This document shows, piece by piece, positions 8,309-17,640 of a stretch of DNA of 64,000 nt. The stretch covers positions 1-64,000 of the forward strand of contig CAYLYZ010000019.1 in assembly GCA_964387885.1 (NCBI GenBank), in the 5' to 3' direction. This DNA comes from JABGPL01 sp964387885 (GTDB taxonomy: Bacteria; Electryoneota; AABM5-125-24; Hatepunaeales; Hatepunaeaceae). Position 1 is the stretch's first letter. Every line of letters starts with the position of its first letter. The notes under the pieces were generated by a model, which was not told where the DNA came from, did not search any database, and saw only the letters and a list, made by a program, of their open reading frames with translations. A program made the translations under genes and the position numbers.

Positions 8309-10417
8309 ATGAATTTTGCAAAGAAAACACATTTACAGATTATAGTTATTCTTTTTGCAGCAATCGTTAAACTGCTTTTTGCAGAACCGATAACATACTA
8401 CACAAGACTTACCAATATCGAGGAAACCATATTAGGTGAATATATTTATTATGGTTCATCTGATACGCTACGAGGAATAACCAGATCGAATGATTTCATC
8501 CCGATCAATGGTGAAGCAGTTTTTGGACCGGTAATTACATCCGAAGAGCTGATGTTTGAAGATGAAAATTTCGAGTTCAATGACATAAGAGAACATGCAA
8601 GTCCATTTCCATTCCCGAATCAATTAGGACAGGTTATGCGGAATGCGGTTCGTATCCCTACTCAGAATAACCAGTTAATGACCTGGATTAACTTCAGGGG
8701 TGAACAGGGCTTCGATGTCTATCAATATCCGGGAGGAACACCTCGCAGAGACAGCTTATATCAACATTTCCAGGTACCGAACAATCTTGTGCTATACGTC
8801 AATGGAGATGTAGAGGTTGAAGGCTCCGTAGCAGGGCAAATTACCGTATACTCCTCAGGCAACATGTTTTTGATCGACAATATCCAGTATTTAAATTCGG
8901 ATCCTCGAAATGGATGGTTTGAATCTCAGGGCTTTCCCCATATGCTGGGTTTGGTTTCAGACAGGAATATCATAATAAAGAACAACATACGAAATGGTAA
9001 AGAGAGCGGATGGAATAATGGGGGTGGCGCTCCTAACAGGCATTCAATTAACATCAATGGTTCATTAATCGCTCTTGGAGGAAGTTTTACCTTTGATCAC
9101 CAGAATGATGAGGGTGATCCTTACCAGGGTCCTGCGCCTGATGAGCGTGGAATAGTTAATCTCAAAGGTTCATTAGCACAATTCAGACGGGGATATTTAC
9201 ATAGAGATAACCATGGTGGAACGGGATATCATACAAATATTGTTCCGGATGAACGTCTCATAACAAGAGCCCCCCCAGGATTCTACCATGATGGTCTTCC
9301 CGAAATCTCCGGCAGGCATGATCGGTTGATACTTGAAGAAGGATCTTTCACCTTTTCTGATGTAGTTGTTAATACGCTTATTGTACAGGCCGGTGTAGAG
9401 TTACTCTTAATTGGGGGAAATGCTCTAACGATTAATGATTCGTTGATAATATCAGGTTCTGAACATGATCAAGTTACTGTTCACACTCAGACGCCGAACT
9501 CCAGGTCTGCATTTAGAGTAGCTCGCGGAAATCAGACACATGTAGATATCCGATACTGCAATTTCTCTGATGAGATTGATATTTCTATGGAATTTGATTC
9601 TTTATGGGCAAAAGGATGTATCTTTGAGAGACAACTGACATTAGAAGGGAATACAAGCATTGATAGCTGTCACTTCAGTAATCGTATTTTGTTAACAAGC
9701 CCGGGATATCTAAACCTCAGTCATTCTGTCCTTGAAGGAGGAATTGACATTAATGGAGATATTCAGGATGGATATTTAATTAACAACACGATTGTCGGAG
9801 CTCGTGAGGATGGGATTTTTCTACACCAAAACAGCAACATTAGAATTGCCAATAACCTTATTGCCTACAATCGTAGTGGGATAAATAACCGATGTCAGGG
9901 GCAGCTGGATCTCGCATACAACTGTGTCTATGATAATTTTGAGGCAAACTGGATAGATTGCGAGCAGGGAAATGGTTCTTTTTCTGAAAATCCCCGGATG
10001 GAAAATTTCGAAAGAGCCCTATATCACCTATCTGATAATTCACCCTGTATAGATGCTGGTGATCCCTCTTCCCCACTCGATCCTGACGAAACTCGTGCAG
10101 ATATTGGAGCTTTCCACTTCGATCACGAACCTCGTTCGATTGCTGAAACTTATATTCCCGAAGGTTTTGATTTCTCTGTCTATCCAAATCCATTTAACAG
10201 CAGTATTAACATTACAATTTCAAACTCTCTGGCAGAACGCGCTGAATGGTTAATTATGAATATCCGAGGGCAAACTCTCTCAAATGGTAATTGGAACATC
10301 GCTAAAGGTGAAAATGAAATGATTTTGCCGAATATCATCAATACTCCCGGAGTCTATTTCCTCCAAATCAAACTCAATGCTTGCACAAAGCGTGAAAAAC
10401 TGATATATATACCTTGA
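8309..10417 (+). CDS. T9SS-type secreted beta-helix protein, paralogue 2
   Basis: Secreted protein of 702 residues, co-linear with the preceding gene over its whole length, including the SININGSLIALGGSFTF block, the GYLHRDNHGGTGY block, the IDAGDPSSPLDPD cap and the sorting tail (YPNPFNSS, GVYFLQI, ending in YIP). The start at 8309 is preceded by AAGGAAAAG; a frame opening at 8261 would add 16 residues read from a degenerate repeat (TTGTGCCTCAGTGC). Only 56 bases separate it from its paralogue, so the two are probably co-transcribed. Recent duplication of one gene with its leader is the simplest reading. Function unknown beyond secretion. Confidence 0.8.
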   Translation: MNFAKKTHLQIIVILFAAIVKLLFAEPITYYTRLTNIEETILGEYIYYGSSDTLRGITRSNDFIPINGEAVFGPVITSEELMFEDENFEFNDIREHASPFPFPNQLGQVMRNAVRIPTQNNQLMTWINFRGEQGFDVYQYPGGTPRRDSLYQHFQVPNNLVLYVNGDVEVEGSVAGQITVYSSGNMFLIDNIQYLNSDPRNGWFESQGFPHMLGLVSDRNIIIKNNIRNGKESGWNNGGGAPNRHSININGSLIALGGSFTFDHQNDEGDPYQGPAPDERGIVNLKGSLAQFRRGYLHRDNHGGTGYHTNIVPDERLITRAPPGFYHDGLPEISGRHDRLILEEGSFTFSDVVVNTLIVQAGVELLLIGGNALTINDSLIISGSEHDQVTVHTQTPNSRSAFRVARGNQTHVDIRYCNFSDEIDISMEFDSLWAKGCIFERQLTLEGNTSIDSCHFSNRILLTSPGYLNLSHSVLEGGIDINGDIQDGYLINNTIVGAREDGIFLHQNSNIRIANNLIAYNRSGINNRCQGQLDLAYNCVYDNFEANWIDCEQGNGSFSENPRMENFERALYHLSDNSPCIDAGDPSSPLDPDETRADIGAFHFDHEPRSIAETYIPEGFDFSVYPNPFNSSINITISNSLAERAEWLIMNIRGQTLSNGNWNIAKGENEMILPNIINTPGVYFLQIKLNACTKREKLIYIP

Positions 10418-10458
10418 TGTGAATAGAGCAAGTTGGTAGAGAGTAACCATCATTGCGC

Positions 10459-10520
10459 TGGCAGACGCCCTCGTCTGCCAATTAACTCGGTCTTAATATC
10501 GTCACACGAGGGCGTGTGAC
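10459..10520. repeat. Twin hairpins with complementary loops
   Basis: Two perfect hairpins 20 bases apart: TGGCAGACG-CCCT-CGTCTGCCA (10459-10480) and GTCACACG-AGGG-CGTGTGAC (10501-10520). The loop CCCT is the complement of AGGG, and the eight-base cores CGCCCTCG and CGAGGGCG are complementary, so a loop-loop contact is possible. Neither is followed by a T-run, so this looks more like a dispersed palindromic repeat than a terminator, although it lies between a secreted-protein gene and the next operon. Confidence 0.6.
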
Positions 10521-10550
10521 TGTGCGAATCGAAAACTCAGCAGGAAACTT

Positions 10551-11111
10551 ATGCGTTACAAGAGTGCACTTTCGCAATCAAGGGTTTTTACACTCCTGAC
10601 AAAGATCATTCCGATTTTATTGCTGTTCCCGGCATTTGCAACTGTCTTTATCTTCTTCTATATGCAAAAGTCTTTTCCCGATGCTGAAAAAGGGGATATT
10701 CTTCCTATGCTTGGTATTATCATCCTTATGTCTGTATTAATGTTTGTGACCTTCAGAATCTTAATCAGAAATCAGTTAGTTGCTGAGGTTGAAGTTAATG
10801 GTGATGGTTTACGACACATAGCACCGGGGAAAGAGAGGCTGATTAAGTGGAATGATATCATGGAGATTAAAAAGACTCCAAAAGGCCGAAGTATAATTGC
10901 ACTCAGGCTAATAACTTCCGGGAAAAATTACGATATATTTCCATACCTTGTTTCTGAAACTCCGGGATCACCAATTATACTATTCAAATTAAATGGACCA
11001 ACATGGCTGAGAGAGGATAACTCAACGGAACCATTCGCTCTTGAGAATTCTGCAGCGTATGAAATCTGTAAACAATATGTTCCTGATCTGCTCAAGAAAG
11101 CAGAATTATAA
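10551..11111 (+). CDS. Two-helix membrane protein with PH-like C-terminal domain
   Basis: Hypothetical protein of 186 residues. Two membrane segments (about residues 17-40 and 50-72) are followed by a soluble beta-rich domain (80-175) with a 'V..DGL........R.IKW.DI..I' pattern, as in bacterial PH-like domains attached to membrane anchors. AGGAAA lies just before the ATG. It is the first gene of an apparent five-gene run: the glycosyltransferase gene begins 12 bases after its stop. Function is not known; a membrane accessory role is an inference. Confidence 0.6.
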   Translation: MRYKSALSQSRVFTLLTKIIPILLLFPAFATVFIFFYMQKSFPDAEKGDILPMLGIIILMSVLMFVTFRILIRNQLVAEVEVNGDGLRHIAPGKERLIKWNDIMEIKKTPKGRSIIALRLITSGKNYDIFPYLVSETPGSPIILFKLNGPTWLREDNSTEPFALENSAAYEICKQYVPDLLKKAEL

Positions 11112-11123
11112 TATCTAATAATT

Positions 11124-12272
11124 TTGAGAACAGACAACTCACCTGAAAAGACAATCCTGGTATCTCCCCTTAACTGGGGTTTGGGACATGCCACACGTTG
11201 TATTCCCATAATCAATATTTTACAGTCTCTGGGACATCGTATGCTGATTGGCACAAACGGGCGCTCGCGTGATATACTCGAGAGAGAATTTCCCAACCTC
11301 ACCTTTGTCTCCTTGCCTGAGTACGATATCCGGTATCCTGAGTCGGGCGCAATGTCTTTTCAGATGCTAATTCAACTTCCGGGATTGATCAAAACCATTT
11401 TAAAGGAAAGAACTGCCTTACAAAAACTGATAAAAAAATACAGTATTGATGCTGTAATTTCAGATAATCGTTTTGGTTTAGGTTCTCGAAGAGTTTTTTC
11501 AGTTTATATGACTCACCAGATTGCTATTCGAGCACCGGAGAAGTTAAAATGGGTAGAACCCCTGCTCTATTGGCTGCACAAGTTGGTAATGAAAAACTAT
11601 CAAAAGGTTTGGATTCCCGATTACGAAAACGAACCAAATCTCAGTGGTGACCTATCACATGGGAATCTCTTACAGGACAATTTTGTCTATGTGGGACCCC
11701 TGTCAAGATTTAACCAGGGCAATGATGAAAGTGAAAAAGTTGGAGCTGCTGGCATTGATGAAACCGGTCATTTACCAGCGAAAATTGATATTCTTGCGAT
11801 ATTATCCGGTCCTGAACCACAGCGATCAATCTTTGAGGAAATCATTCTTAAACAACTGAAAAACCGGCCGGAGGAAATTTTCATTCTAAGGGGAACACCT
11901 GAAGAGAATACGGTAGAAAAGCGTTCCACCTCGTTCACCATTCTGAACCACCTTCCATCAAAACAACTCGAACGGATCTTTTTAAGATCCGGGATTGTTA
12001 TTGCTCGTGCTGGTTACAGCACAATCATGGATCTCGCAACAACTGGGAAGAAGGCAATATTAATACCAACACCGGGACAAACTGAGCAGGAGTATCTTGC
12101 CGAGAGTTTAATGCAGAAAGGATTGTTCTATTCAGAAACCCAGGATAAATTTGATATAAATAGAGCTCTTCGTGAAGTAGTTAAGTTCTCTGGTATCAAT
12201 TTCCAAACTGAAAACCCTGTTGGATTAAGAGATGCAATCGAGGATATGTTCAAAAAGGAGTTAAATTGTTAA
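11124..12272 (+). CDS. MurG-like (GT28-type) glycosyltransferase
   Basis: Protein of 382 residues resembling nucleotide-sugar glycosyltransferases of the GT-B fold. An N-terminal glycine-rich motif (NWGLGHATRC, about residues 17-26) occupies the position of the MurG acceptor-side loop. The C-terminal half has the donor-site pattern RAGYSTIMDL...GKKAILIPTPGQTEQEY (about 297-330), as in GT28 C-terminal domains. It probably transfers a sugar onto a lipid or glycan at the cytoplasmic membrane; the substrate cannot be told. The only usable start is TTG at 11124: an in-frame stop lies five codons upstream and the next Met is near residue 39. Its 3' end overlaps the kinase gene by seven bases, indicating coupling with the signalling genes downstream. 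Confidence 0.75.
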   Translation: MRTDNSPEKTILVSPLNWGLGHATRCIPIINILQSLGHRMLIGTNGRSRDILEREFPNLTFVSLPEYDIRYPESGAMSFQMLIQLPGLIKTILKERTALQKLIKKYSIDAVISDNRFGLGSRRVFSVYMTHQIAIRAPEKLKWVEPLLYWLHKLVMKNYQKVWIPDYENEPNLSGDLSHGNLLQDNFVYVGPLSRFNQGNDESEKVGAAGIDETGHLPAKIDILAILSGPEPQRSIFEEIILKQLKNRPEEIFILRGTPEENTVEKRSTSFTILNHLPSKQLERIFLRSGIVIARAGYSTIMDLATTGKKAILIPTPGQTEQEYLAESLMQKGLFYSETQDKFDINRALREVVKFSGINFQTENPVGLRDAIEDMFKKELNC

Positions 12273-14533
12273 AAATAAAAAGAACTGTTACCCTTCTGAT
12301 TACTATCCTGACATTAATTACTCTAATTACGGGAGTAATTGCATTTACTATATTGTATCGAACTTCAGTTTTGCAGCAGCAGGGTCAGCTTGCTCAAACT
12401 GCAAAAAGTCAGGCGCGATTGATGGAATCAATGGCAAGATCTGAAATCGTTCATGATGAGTTTTGTCCTGATACTCTTAGAAGCACAACAATAGATCAAA
12501 TAATCAATGCTCACAAACAATTTCAGGGTTTCGGTCGAACCGGTGAATTTGCAATAGCAGAGCGAAAAGGACAAAAGATGGTGTTTATAATGAAACATCG
12601 ACTCTCATCATTGGAACAACATGACGCAATTGCCTTCAATTCTCGTTTTGCCGAGCCAATGCGAAGGGCTTTAAATCGGAGATCCGGTGTGATGACGGGG
12701 CTTGATTACCGTGGAAGAACAGTCCTTGCAGCTTATGAACCTGTCTCAGTTCTAAATCTCGGAATAGTGGCGAAAATAGATATTGAGGAGGTCAAAGCGC
12801 CGTTTATTAAAGCCGGTATTGTCTCAGGAGGTTTGGCTATACTCCTGATTATTCTCGGTTCTTCATCGTTTATGGTAATTACCAATCCTCTGATCCGTCA
12901 AACAGTTATCAGTGAGAAACGTTTCCGTGATTTATTTGAGGAAATACCGGCAGCTATACTTGAAGAAGATTTCTCTGAAGTAAAAAAATATTTGGATTCA
13001 CTGGAATTGAAGGATGGGATCGACTTCAATGAATATTTCAGTAAAAATCCCGAAATCCTCGATAGATGTAGAAAGTTAATAATTGTTACAGATGTAAATA
13101 GTCAGGCACTAATGTTGTTCTCGAAAAAATTAAAAGAGGAATTAATCGAAGAATTAAACAAACCATATTCCCTACTTGATAATAACGCGTTGAAAAAACA
13201 GATAATTGCAATTCTGAAAAAGGAGATGTTAATTGAGGATGAATTAGAAACTGTAAACCCTGATGGTAATAAAACGTACCTTTCTCAGAGATGGGTCGTT
13301 CCTCCGGTCGAGGAAGATACCTACTCAAAGGTACTGGTTTCGTTACTTGATATTACAAGACGCAAGCAGGTCGAAATTGAACTTGCATTCAGTGAAACAC
13401 GTTTTCGTGAATTATTTAATAATATGAGTAGCGGAGTTGCGATTTATGAGGCCGTTGACAACGGAAAAGATTTCATATTCAGAGACTTCAATAAAGGTGC
13501 TGAAAGGATTGAAGGTGTGAAAAAAAATGATTTAATTGGAAAGAGAGTTAACGAAGTGTTTCCGGGAGCAAGAGAATTTGGAATTATTGATATTTTCGAA
13601 AAAGTATGGAAGTCCGGTGATCCCATAAATCAACCAATATCACTGTACTCTGACAACAGAATCCAAAGCTGGCGAGAGAATTTTGTCTATAAATTGCCGT
13701 CGGGTGAGGTTGTGGCGGTATATGATGATGTTACTCAAAGAAAAATCGCAGAAGAGGCAAGAGAATCTCTTAATATAGAGTTGGAAAATAAAAATTCAGA
13801 ACTTGAACAGATAATCTATGTTACTTCTCACGATCTGAGATCACCATTAGTAAATATCCAGGGATTCAGTAAAGAACTTCAACTTTCTGTCGAGGATCTG
13901 ACAGAAATCATTTCAGAGACAAAAATTTCTTCGGATGAAAAGCACAAAATCGGCCAGATTATTGAAGATGATATACAAATGGCACTGGAATATATTGTGA
14001 CAAGCATCGAAAAGATGGACTCACTTCTTTCAGGATTACTGCGTCTCTCTCGATTCGGAAGAGTCGCTCTTGTTGTTGACAATCTTGACATGAACAGAAT
14101 AATTTCTGATATTATTACTTCGAATGAGTATTTATTGAGGAAATCTGAAGTAGAGATAGAGGTAACAAAATTACCAAATTGCCGGGGGGATGCGACACAA
14201 ATAAACCAGGTGTTTTCTAACCTGCTCGACAATGCAATCAAATATCTTGATCCAACTCGCAAAGGCAAAATTAGATTATCGGGTAAGATCCAGGAAGATC
14301 AAAGTTTTTATACAATTGAAGATAATGGAGTTGGGATCTATGAGGAACACCTGATTCGGATTTTTGATATATTTCACAGACTCGATCCTGAAGCAGGCTC
14401 AGGAGAAGGATTAGGATTAACGATAGTCCGCAGAATTCTCGAACGCCATAACGGTCAGATATCCGTTGAGTCACAGATTGGGAAAGGAACTCAGTTTACT
14501 GTGTCTTTACCGAGACCAGAAAAATCAACTTAA
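12266..14533 (+). CDS. Membrane sensor histidine kinase with two PAS domains
   Basis: Protein of 755 residues. It starts at TTG 12266, preceded by AAAAAGGAG at proper spacing and overlapping the glycosyltransferase stop. Order: membrane helix (about 8-30), periplasmic single-Cache-like sensor (about 31-178), membrane helix (about 183-205), PAS-like domain of the 'LFEEIPAAILEEDFSEVKKYLD' kind (about 220-370), a second PAS (about 378-495), a HisKA domain with phospho-acceptor His522 in TSHDLRSPL, and an HATPase domain with N-box NLLDNAIKY (about 650), IEDNGVGI and GEGLGLTIV. It autophosphorylates in response to an unknown envelope or small-molecule signal. The small response regulator begins 13 bases downstream and is its likely partner; there is no DNA-binding output in the operon. 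Confidence 0.9.
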   Translation: MLKIKRTVTLLITILTLITLITGVIAFTILYRTSVLQQQGQLAQTAKSQARLMESMARSEIVHDEFCPDTLRSTTIDQIINAHKQFQGFGRTGEFAIAERKGQKMVFIMKHRLSSLEQHDAIAFNSRFAEPMRRALNRRSGVMTGLDYRGRTVLAAYEPVSVLNLGIVAKIDIEEVKAPFIKAGIVSGGLAILLIILGSSSFMVITNPLIRQTVISEKRFRDLFEEIPAAILEEDFSEVKKYLDSLELKDGIDFNEYFSKNPEILDRCRKLIIVTDVNSQALMLFSKKLKEELIEELNKPYSLLDNNALKKQIIAILKKEMLIEDELETVNPDGNKTYLSQRWVVPPVEEDTYSKVLVSLLDITRRKQVEIELAFSETRFRELFNNMSSGVAIYEAVDNGKDFIFRDFNKGAERIEGVKKNDLIGKRVNEVFPGAREFGIIDIFEKVWKSGDPINQPISLYSDNRIQSWRENFVYKLPSGEVVAVYDDVTQRKIAEEARESLNIELENKNSELEQIIYVTSHDLRSPLVNIQGFSKELQLSVEDLTEIISETKISSDEKHKIGQIIEDDIQMALEYIVTSIEKMDSLLSGLLRLSRFGRVALVVDNLDMNRIISDIITSNEYLLRKSEVEIEVTKLPNCRGDATQINQVFSNLLDNAIKYLDPTRKGKIRLSGKIQEDQSFYTIEDNGVGIYEEHLIRIFDIFHRLDPEAGSGEGLGLTIVRRILERHNGQISVESQIGKGTQFTVSLPRPEKST

Positions 14534-14546
14534 AGGAAAATACAGA

Positions 14547-14993
14547 ATGAAAAATGAGTTAGTGATACTTCTTGCAGAGGATGATGAAGGACACTCAACC
14601 CTTATTAAACGCAACCTTAACCGAGCCGGAATTTCTAATCCCATTTTAAGTTTTAAAGATGGACAGGAAGTACTGGATTTTCTTCTGCGTGAGGGTAGCG
14701 GATCTCACCGTGAAGCCGGCAAACCATACCTGCTGATTCTTGATATAAGAATGCCGAAAATCGATGGCGTTCAAGTTCTTGAAAGAGTAAAACGGGACAC
14801 AGAGTTAAAAAAAATCCCGGTTATTATGCTAACAACTACAGATGATCCTCGAGAAGTTGACAGATGTCATAGACTTGGCTGCAGCAGTTATTTAACCAAG
14901 CCGGTTGATTATGATAAATTTGTACTTTCTATTCGCCAGTTAGGCTTGTTTCTTTCAATTGTACAATACCCAAAAATAAATGGTGATGAGTGA
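14547..14993 (+). CDS. Single-domain response regulator (Rcp1-like)
   Basis: Receiver-only protein of 148 residues. The ATG at 14547 follows AAAGGAAAA; a frame open from 14466 overlaps the kinase and is not needed. Acidic pocket Glu11-Asp12-Asp13, phospho-acceptor Asp66 in LLILDIRMP, Thr in MLTTTDD and Lys in YLTKPVDY are all present. The long insertion before the Asp strand (FLLREGSGSHREAGKPY) is typical of the Rcp1 subgroup that pairs with PAS/phytochrome-type kinases. It should relay phosphate from the upstream kinase, possibly to the downstream hybrid kinase or to an effector elsewhere. Confidence 0.9.
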   Translation: MKNELVILLAEDDEGHSTLIKRNLNRAGISNPILSFKDGQEVLDFLLREGSGSHREAGKPYLLILDIRMPKIDGVQVLERVKRDTELKKIPVIMLTTTDDPREVDRCHRLGCSSYLTKPVDYDKFVLSIRQLGLFLSIVQYPKINGDE

Positions 14994-15031
14994 TTTATTG
15001 GTTATTCGTGAAATTTCAATAAAGTAATATC

Positions 15032-17323
15032 TTGAAACCAGATTCCCCAACATTCCTGGTAGTTGAGGATAATGAAGGACTTAACTATCTGATCCAGAAA
15101 TCTTTGCAGCGAGCCGGCTTCAATACGGTTGGAGTGCAGAAAGGATCAGAGGCAATAGATAAAATCAGCAAAAATCCTAATTATATCTTATTATTAGATT
15201 ATAAACTTCCTGATATGAATGGAACATTATTGCTGGAGTATCTCGAAGGTCTTGGAATCAAGGTGCCTTTTGTCATCTTAACCGGTCAGGGGGATGAGAA
15301 AGTTGCAGTAGAAATGATGAAATTAGGCGCACGAGATTATTTAATTAAAGGCACTAATTTCCTTGAAATCCTTCCCCAGGTTGCCCATCGTCTCATAGAC
15401 AAACTCTCTACTGAAGAAGAACTTATTGATGCTGTCCAGAAAAAAGAAAGAAGCGAACAACGCTATAAACTCCTGCTTGAATCAATGTCTGATGGTGTTT
15501 TTGTCCTATCACCGAATTGGAAAATCATAATTGCAAATAATGCAGCTTCAGAGTTTTTTAATGTCCCGATTGATAAACTTCTCATCAGCACGATTCATGA
15601 TCTGATTCCCCCCGAATCTGGTGATAAATGTTTAAAGGAACTTAATCTGGCATTGAAAACTCATCAGTCGAGTAGTGTAATATGCAAGTTCGACTTTGGT
15701 AAAGGGGACGAAGAATATTTCGAAATAAAAATCTATCCGGTTCCGGAAGGATTGCTATGCATATCAACAAACATTTCGGGTAGGATTGAAATGGAAAATG
15801 CTCTCATTAAGAGCAAGGAACAACTCGCTGATGCACAACGAATAGCTCATCTTGGGAATTGGGAATGGAATTTGAATTCAAAATATATTGTTTGTTCCGA
15901 CGAGATGTTAAATATCTTTGGTTTGACTTCATCTGACCGACCTGTATTATATTCCAAGATATGGAAGAGAATCCACAGAGACGATAGATTACTGCTAAAA
16001 CAGACTTTGTCTGATTCTTTAGGGAAAAGGGAACCGTTCAGTATCGAATTTCGGATATTACGAAATAAAACCGAGATTCGCCATATTAACTCACAAGCAG
16101 AACCAATTTTTAAAAATTCAAACACCTCAACAGGTTTCTTTGGTGTATGCGTAGACTCAACACAAAGAATGTTACTTGAAGAACAGCTCCGTCAGGCAAA
16201 TAAAATGGAAGCAATTGGACGACTGGCAGGTGGAGTAGCACATGATTTCAACAATCTTCTAACAGTGATTAGTGGAAATCTTGAATTAGCTATGTTAGGA
16301 TTGGGTGAGGATGACCCATTAGCGCTGGATTTAAATGAAATAAAGGAGGCTTCTAAAAGAGCAACCGACCTGACAAGGCAGTTACTTGTTTTTAGCCGAA
16401 AACAAAAGCTTGAACCTAAGATTCTCGATCTTAACAGCATACTCTCAAAAATGAGTAAGTTGATTTATCGGTTAATTGACAAAAACATAAATATTTCAAT
16501 AGAAACTCAACACAATTTATGGAGCGTGTGTGTTGATCCCGGACATATCGAGCAGGTCATTGTAAATATGACGGTAAATGCTCATGACGCAATGCCTGAC
16601 GGAGGTAGACTAATTTATGAAACAAAAAACGTAACCTTAGATGAGGAGATTGGTGATAGGCATTCTTCGTCTAAGTCCGGTCAGTTCGTACTATTGAGTA
16701 TAAGTGATACTGGTTCAGGTATGACCGATGAGGTGAAAGCTCAAATATTCGATCCATTTTTTACAACTAAGTCCGCTGAAAAAGGCACCGGCTTGGGTTT
16801 ATCAAGTGCTTTTGGGATAATAAGGCAGAGCAATGGGTTTATAACTGTTGAAAGTAAACTTGGAAAAGGCTCTACATTTAACATTTATCTACCCAAAGCC
16901 TCAGGGGAACCTGAAGTTATTGAAACCGAGCAAATTCACTCAGACACGCCAGTTGGCAAGGAGACTATATTGGTTGTTGAGGACGAAGATGCCGTTCGAG
17001 TAATGACTGTTCGATCTTTAAAACGCTTGGGATATAAGGTTGTTGAAGCTCAAAATAGCGGAGAAGCTTTTCTTATTTGCGAGGGTAGAGACCGACCTTT
17101 TGATCTTATACTTACTGATGTTGTCATGCCTCGAATGAATGGAATTGATTTTATTAATCGAATCCGAAAAATCTGGCCTGATGTGAAATCAATTTTTATG
17201 TCCGGTTACATTGATTTAGGAAGTAAGGAAAAAAGAGAACTCCCAAGTGGAGCTCCGTTCATACAAAAACCATTCGAATTAGTAAAATTGGCAAACATAG
17301 TCCGACAAGTCCTTGATGGTTAA
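15032..17323 (+). CDS. Hybrid histidine kinase REC-PAS-PAS-HisKA-HATPase-REC
   Basis: Cytoplasmic protein of 763 residues with no membrane segment. An N-terminal receiver (about 5-120; Asp56 in LLLDYKLPD) is followed by two PAS domains (about 143-255 and 270-380), HisKA with His404 in GGVAHDFNNLLT, HATPase (about 500-620; NMTVNAHDAM, SDTGSGM, GTGLGLS) and a C-terminal receiver (about 640-760; Asp696 in LILTDVVMP). The HDFNN-type His box places it with NtrB-like or complex hybrid kinases. It starts at TTG 15032, 38 bases after the response regulator, with only a weak ribosome binding site. Its N-terminal receiver could accept phosphate from the upstream kinase, making a three-step relay; this is inference. 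Confidence 0.88.
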   Translation: MKPDSPTFLVVEDNEGLNYLIQKSLQRAGFNTVGVQKGSEAIDKISKNPNYILLLDYKLPDMNGTLLLEYLEGLGIKVPFVILTGQGDEKVAVEMMKLGARDYLIKGTNFLEILPQVAHRLIDKLSTEEELIDAVQKKERSEQRYKLLLESMSDGVFVLSPNWKIIIANNAASEFFNVPIDKLLISTIHDLIPPESGDKCLKELNLALKTHQSSSVICKFDFGKGDEEYFEIKIYPVPEGLLCISTNISGRIEMENALIKSKEQLADAQRIAHLGNWEWNLNSKYIVCSDEMLNIFGLTSSDRPVLYSKIWKRIHRDDRLLLKQTLSDSLGKREPFSIEFRILRNKTEIRHINSQAEPIFKNSNTSTGFFGVCVDSTQRMLLEEQLRQANKMEAIGRLAGGVAHDFNNLLTVISGNLELAMLGLGEDDPLALDLNEIKEASKRATDLTRQLLVFSRKQKLEPKILDLNSILSKMSKLIYRLIDKNINISIETQHNLWSVCVDPGHIEQVIVNMTVNAHDAMPDGGRLIYETKNVTLDEEIGDRHSSSKSGQFVLLSISDTGSGMTDEVKAQIFDPFFTTKSAEKGTGLGLSSAFGIIRQSNGFITVESKLGKGSTFNIYLPKASGEPEVIETEQIHSDTPVGKETILVVEDEDAVRVMTVRSLKRLGYKVVEAQNSGEAFLICEGRDRPFDLILTDVVMPRMNGIDFINRIRKIWPDVKSIFMSGYIDLGSKEKRELPSGAPFIQKPFELVKLANIVRQVLDG

Positions 17324-17640
17324 TCCAATTTGATTAATTTATTACGGAACCTGCTACACTCCCCTGATTTATTTTCTTAAGTCACTGCTGTCCAAATTAT
17401 TTTAAGAACATGATCTCCTCATTCCCAACTTGATTGGGCTATCGACTTACTGCTGTGAACGAAGTGAATCAGAATCCAGCTTTTTTCATGAATAATCATA
17501 TACTTAAGCGTTTAAATGATTTGTGATGATTTCATCATTAAAACAGGTTGTTGTATTTACAACACCTCTACTTTCCCGTGTGCACGGGAATGTCGAGCAC
17601 AATAATATGTATTTTGGACAGGTGTGATCTTAAATCTGAA
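17324..17640. other. Convergent intergenic region occupied by a repeat element
   Basis: Lies between the hybrid kinase (+) and a secreted protein gene (-). Element copy C fills 17388-17621. No coding sequence and no clear terminator are visible in the remaining sequence. Confidence 0.7.
17388..17621 (+). repeat. Terminal-inverted-repeat (MITE-like) element, copy C, 234 bp
   Basis: Ends are CTGTCCAAATTAT (17388-17400) and TATTTTGGACAG (17610-17621), a near-perfect terminal inverted repeat. It contains the palindrome TTTCCCGTGTGCACGGGAAT (17572-17591; one base off the dRS3 consensus), the left arm ATTCCCAACTTGATTGGG, a 34-bp insert (17439-17472) absent from copy A, and an internal GTTGTTGTATTTACAACA stem. 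It is the best preserved copy together with D. Confidence 0.8.
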
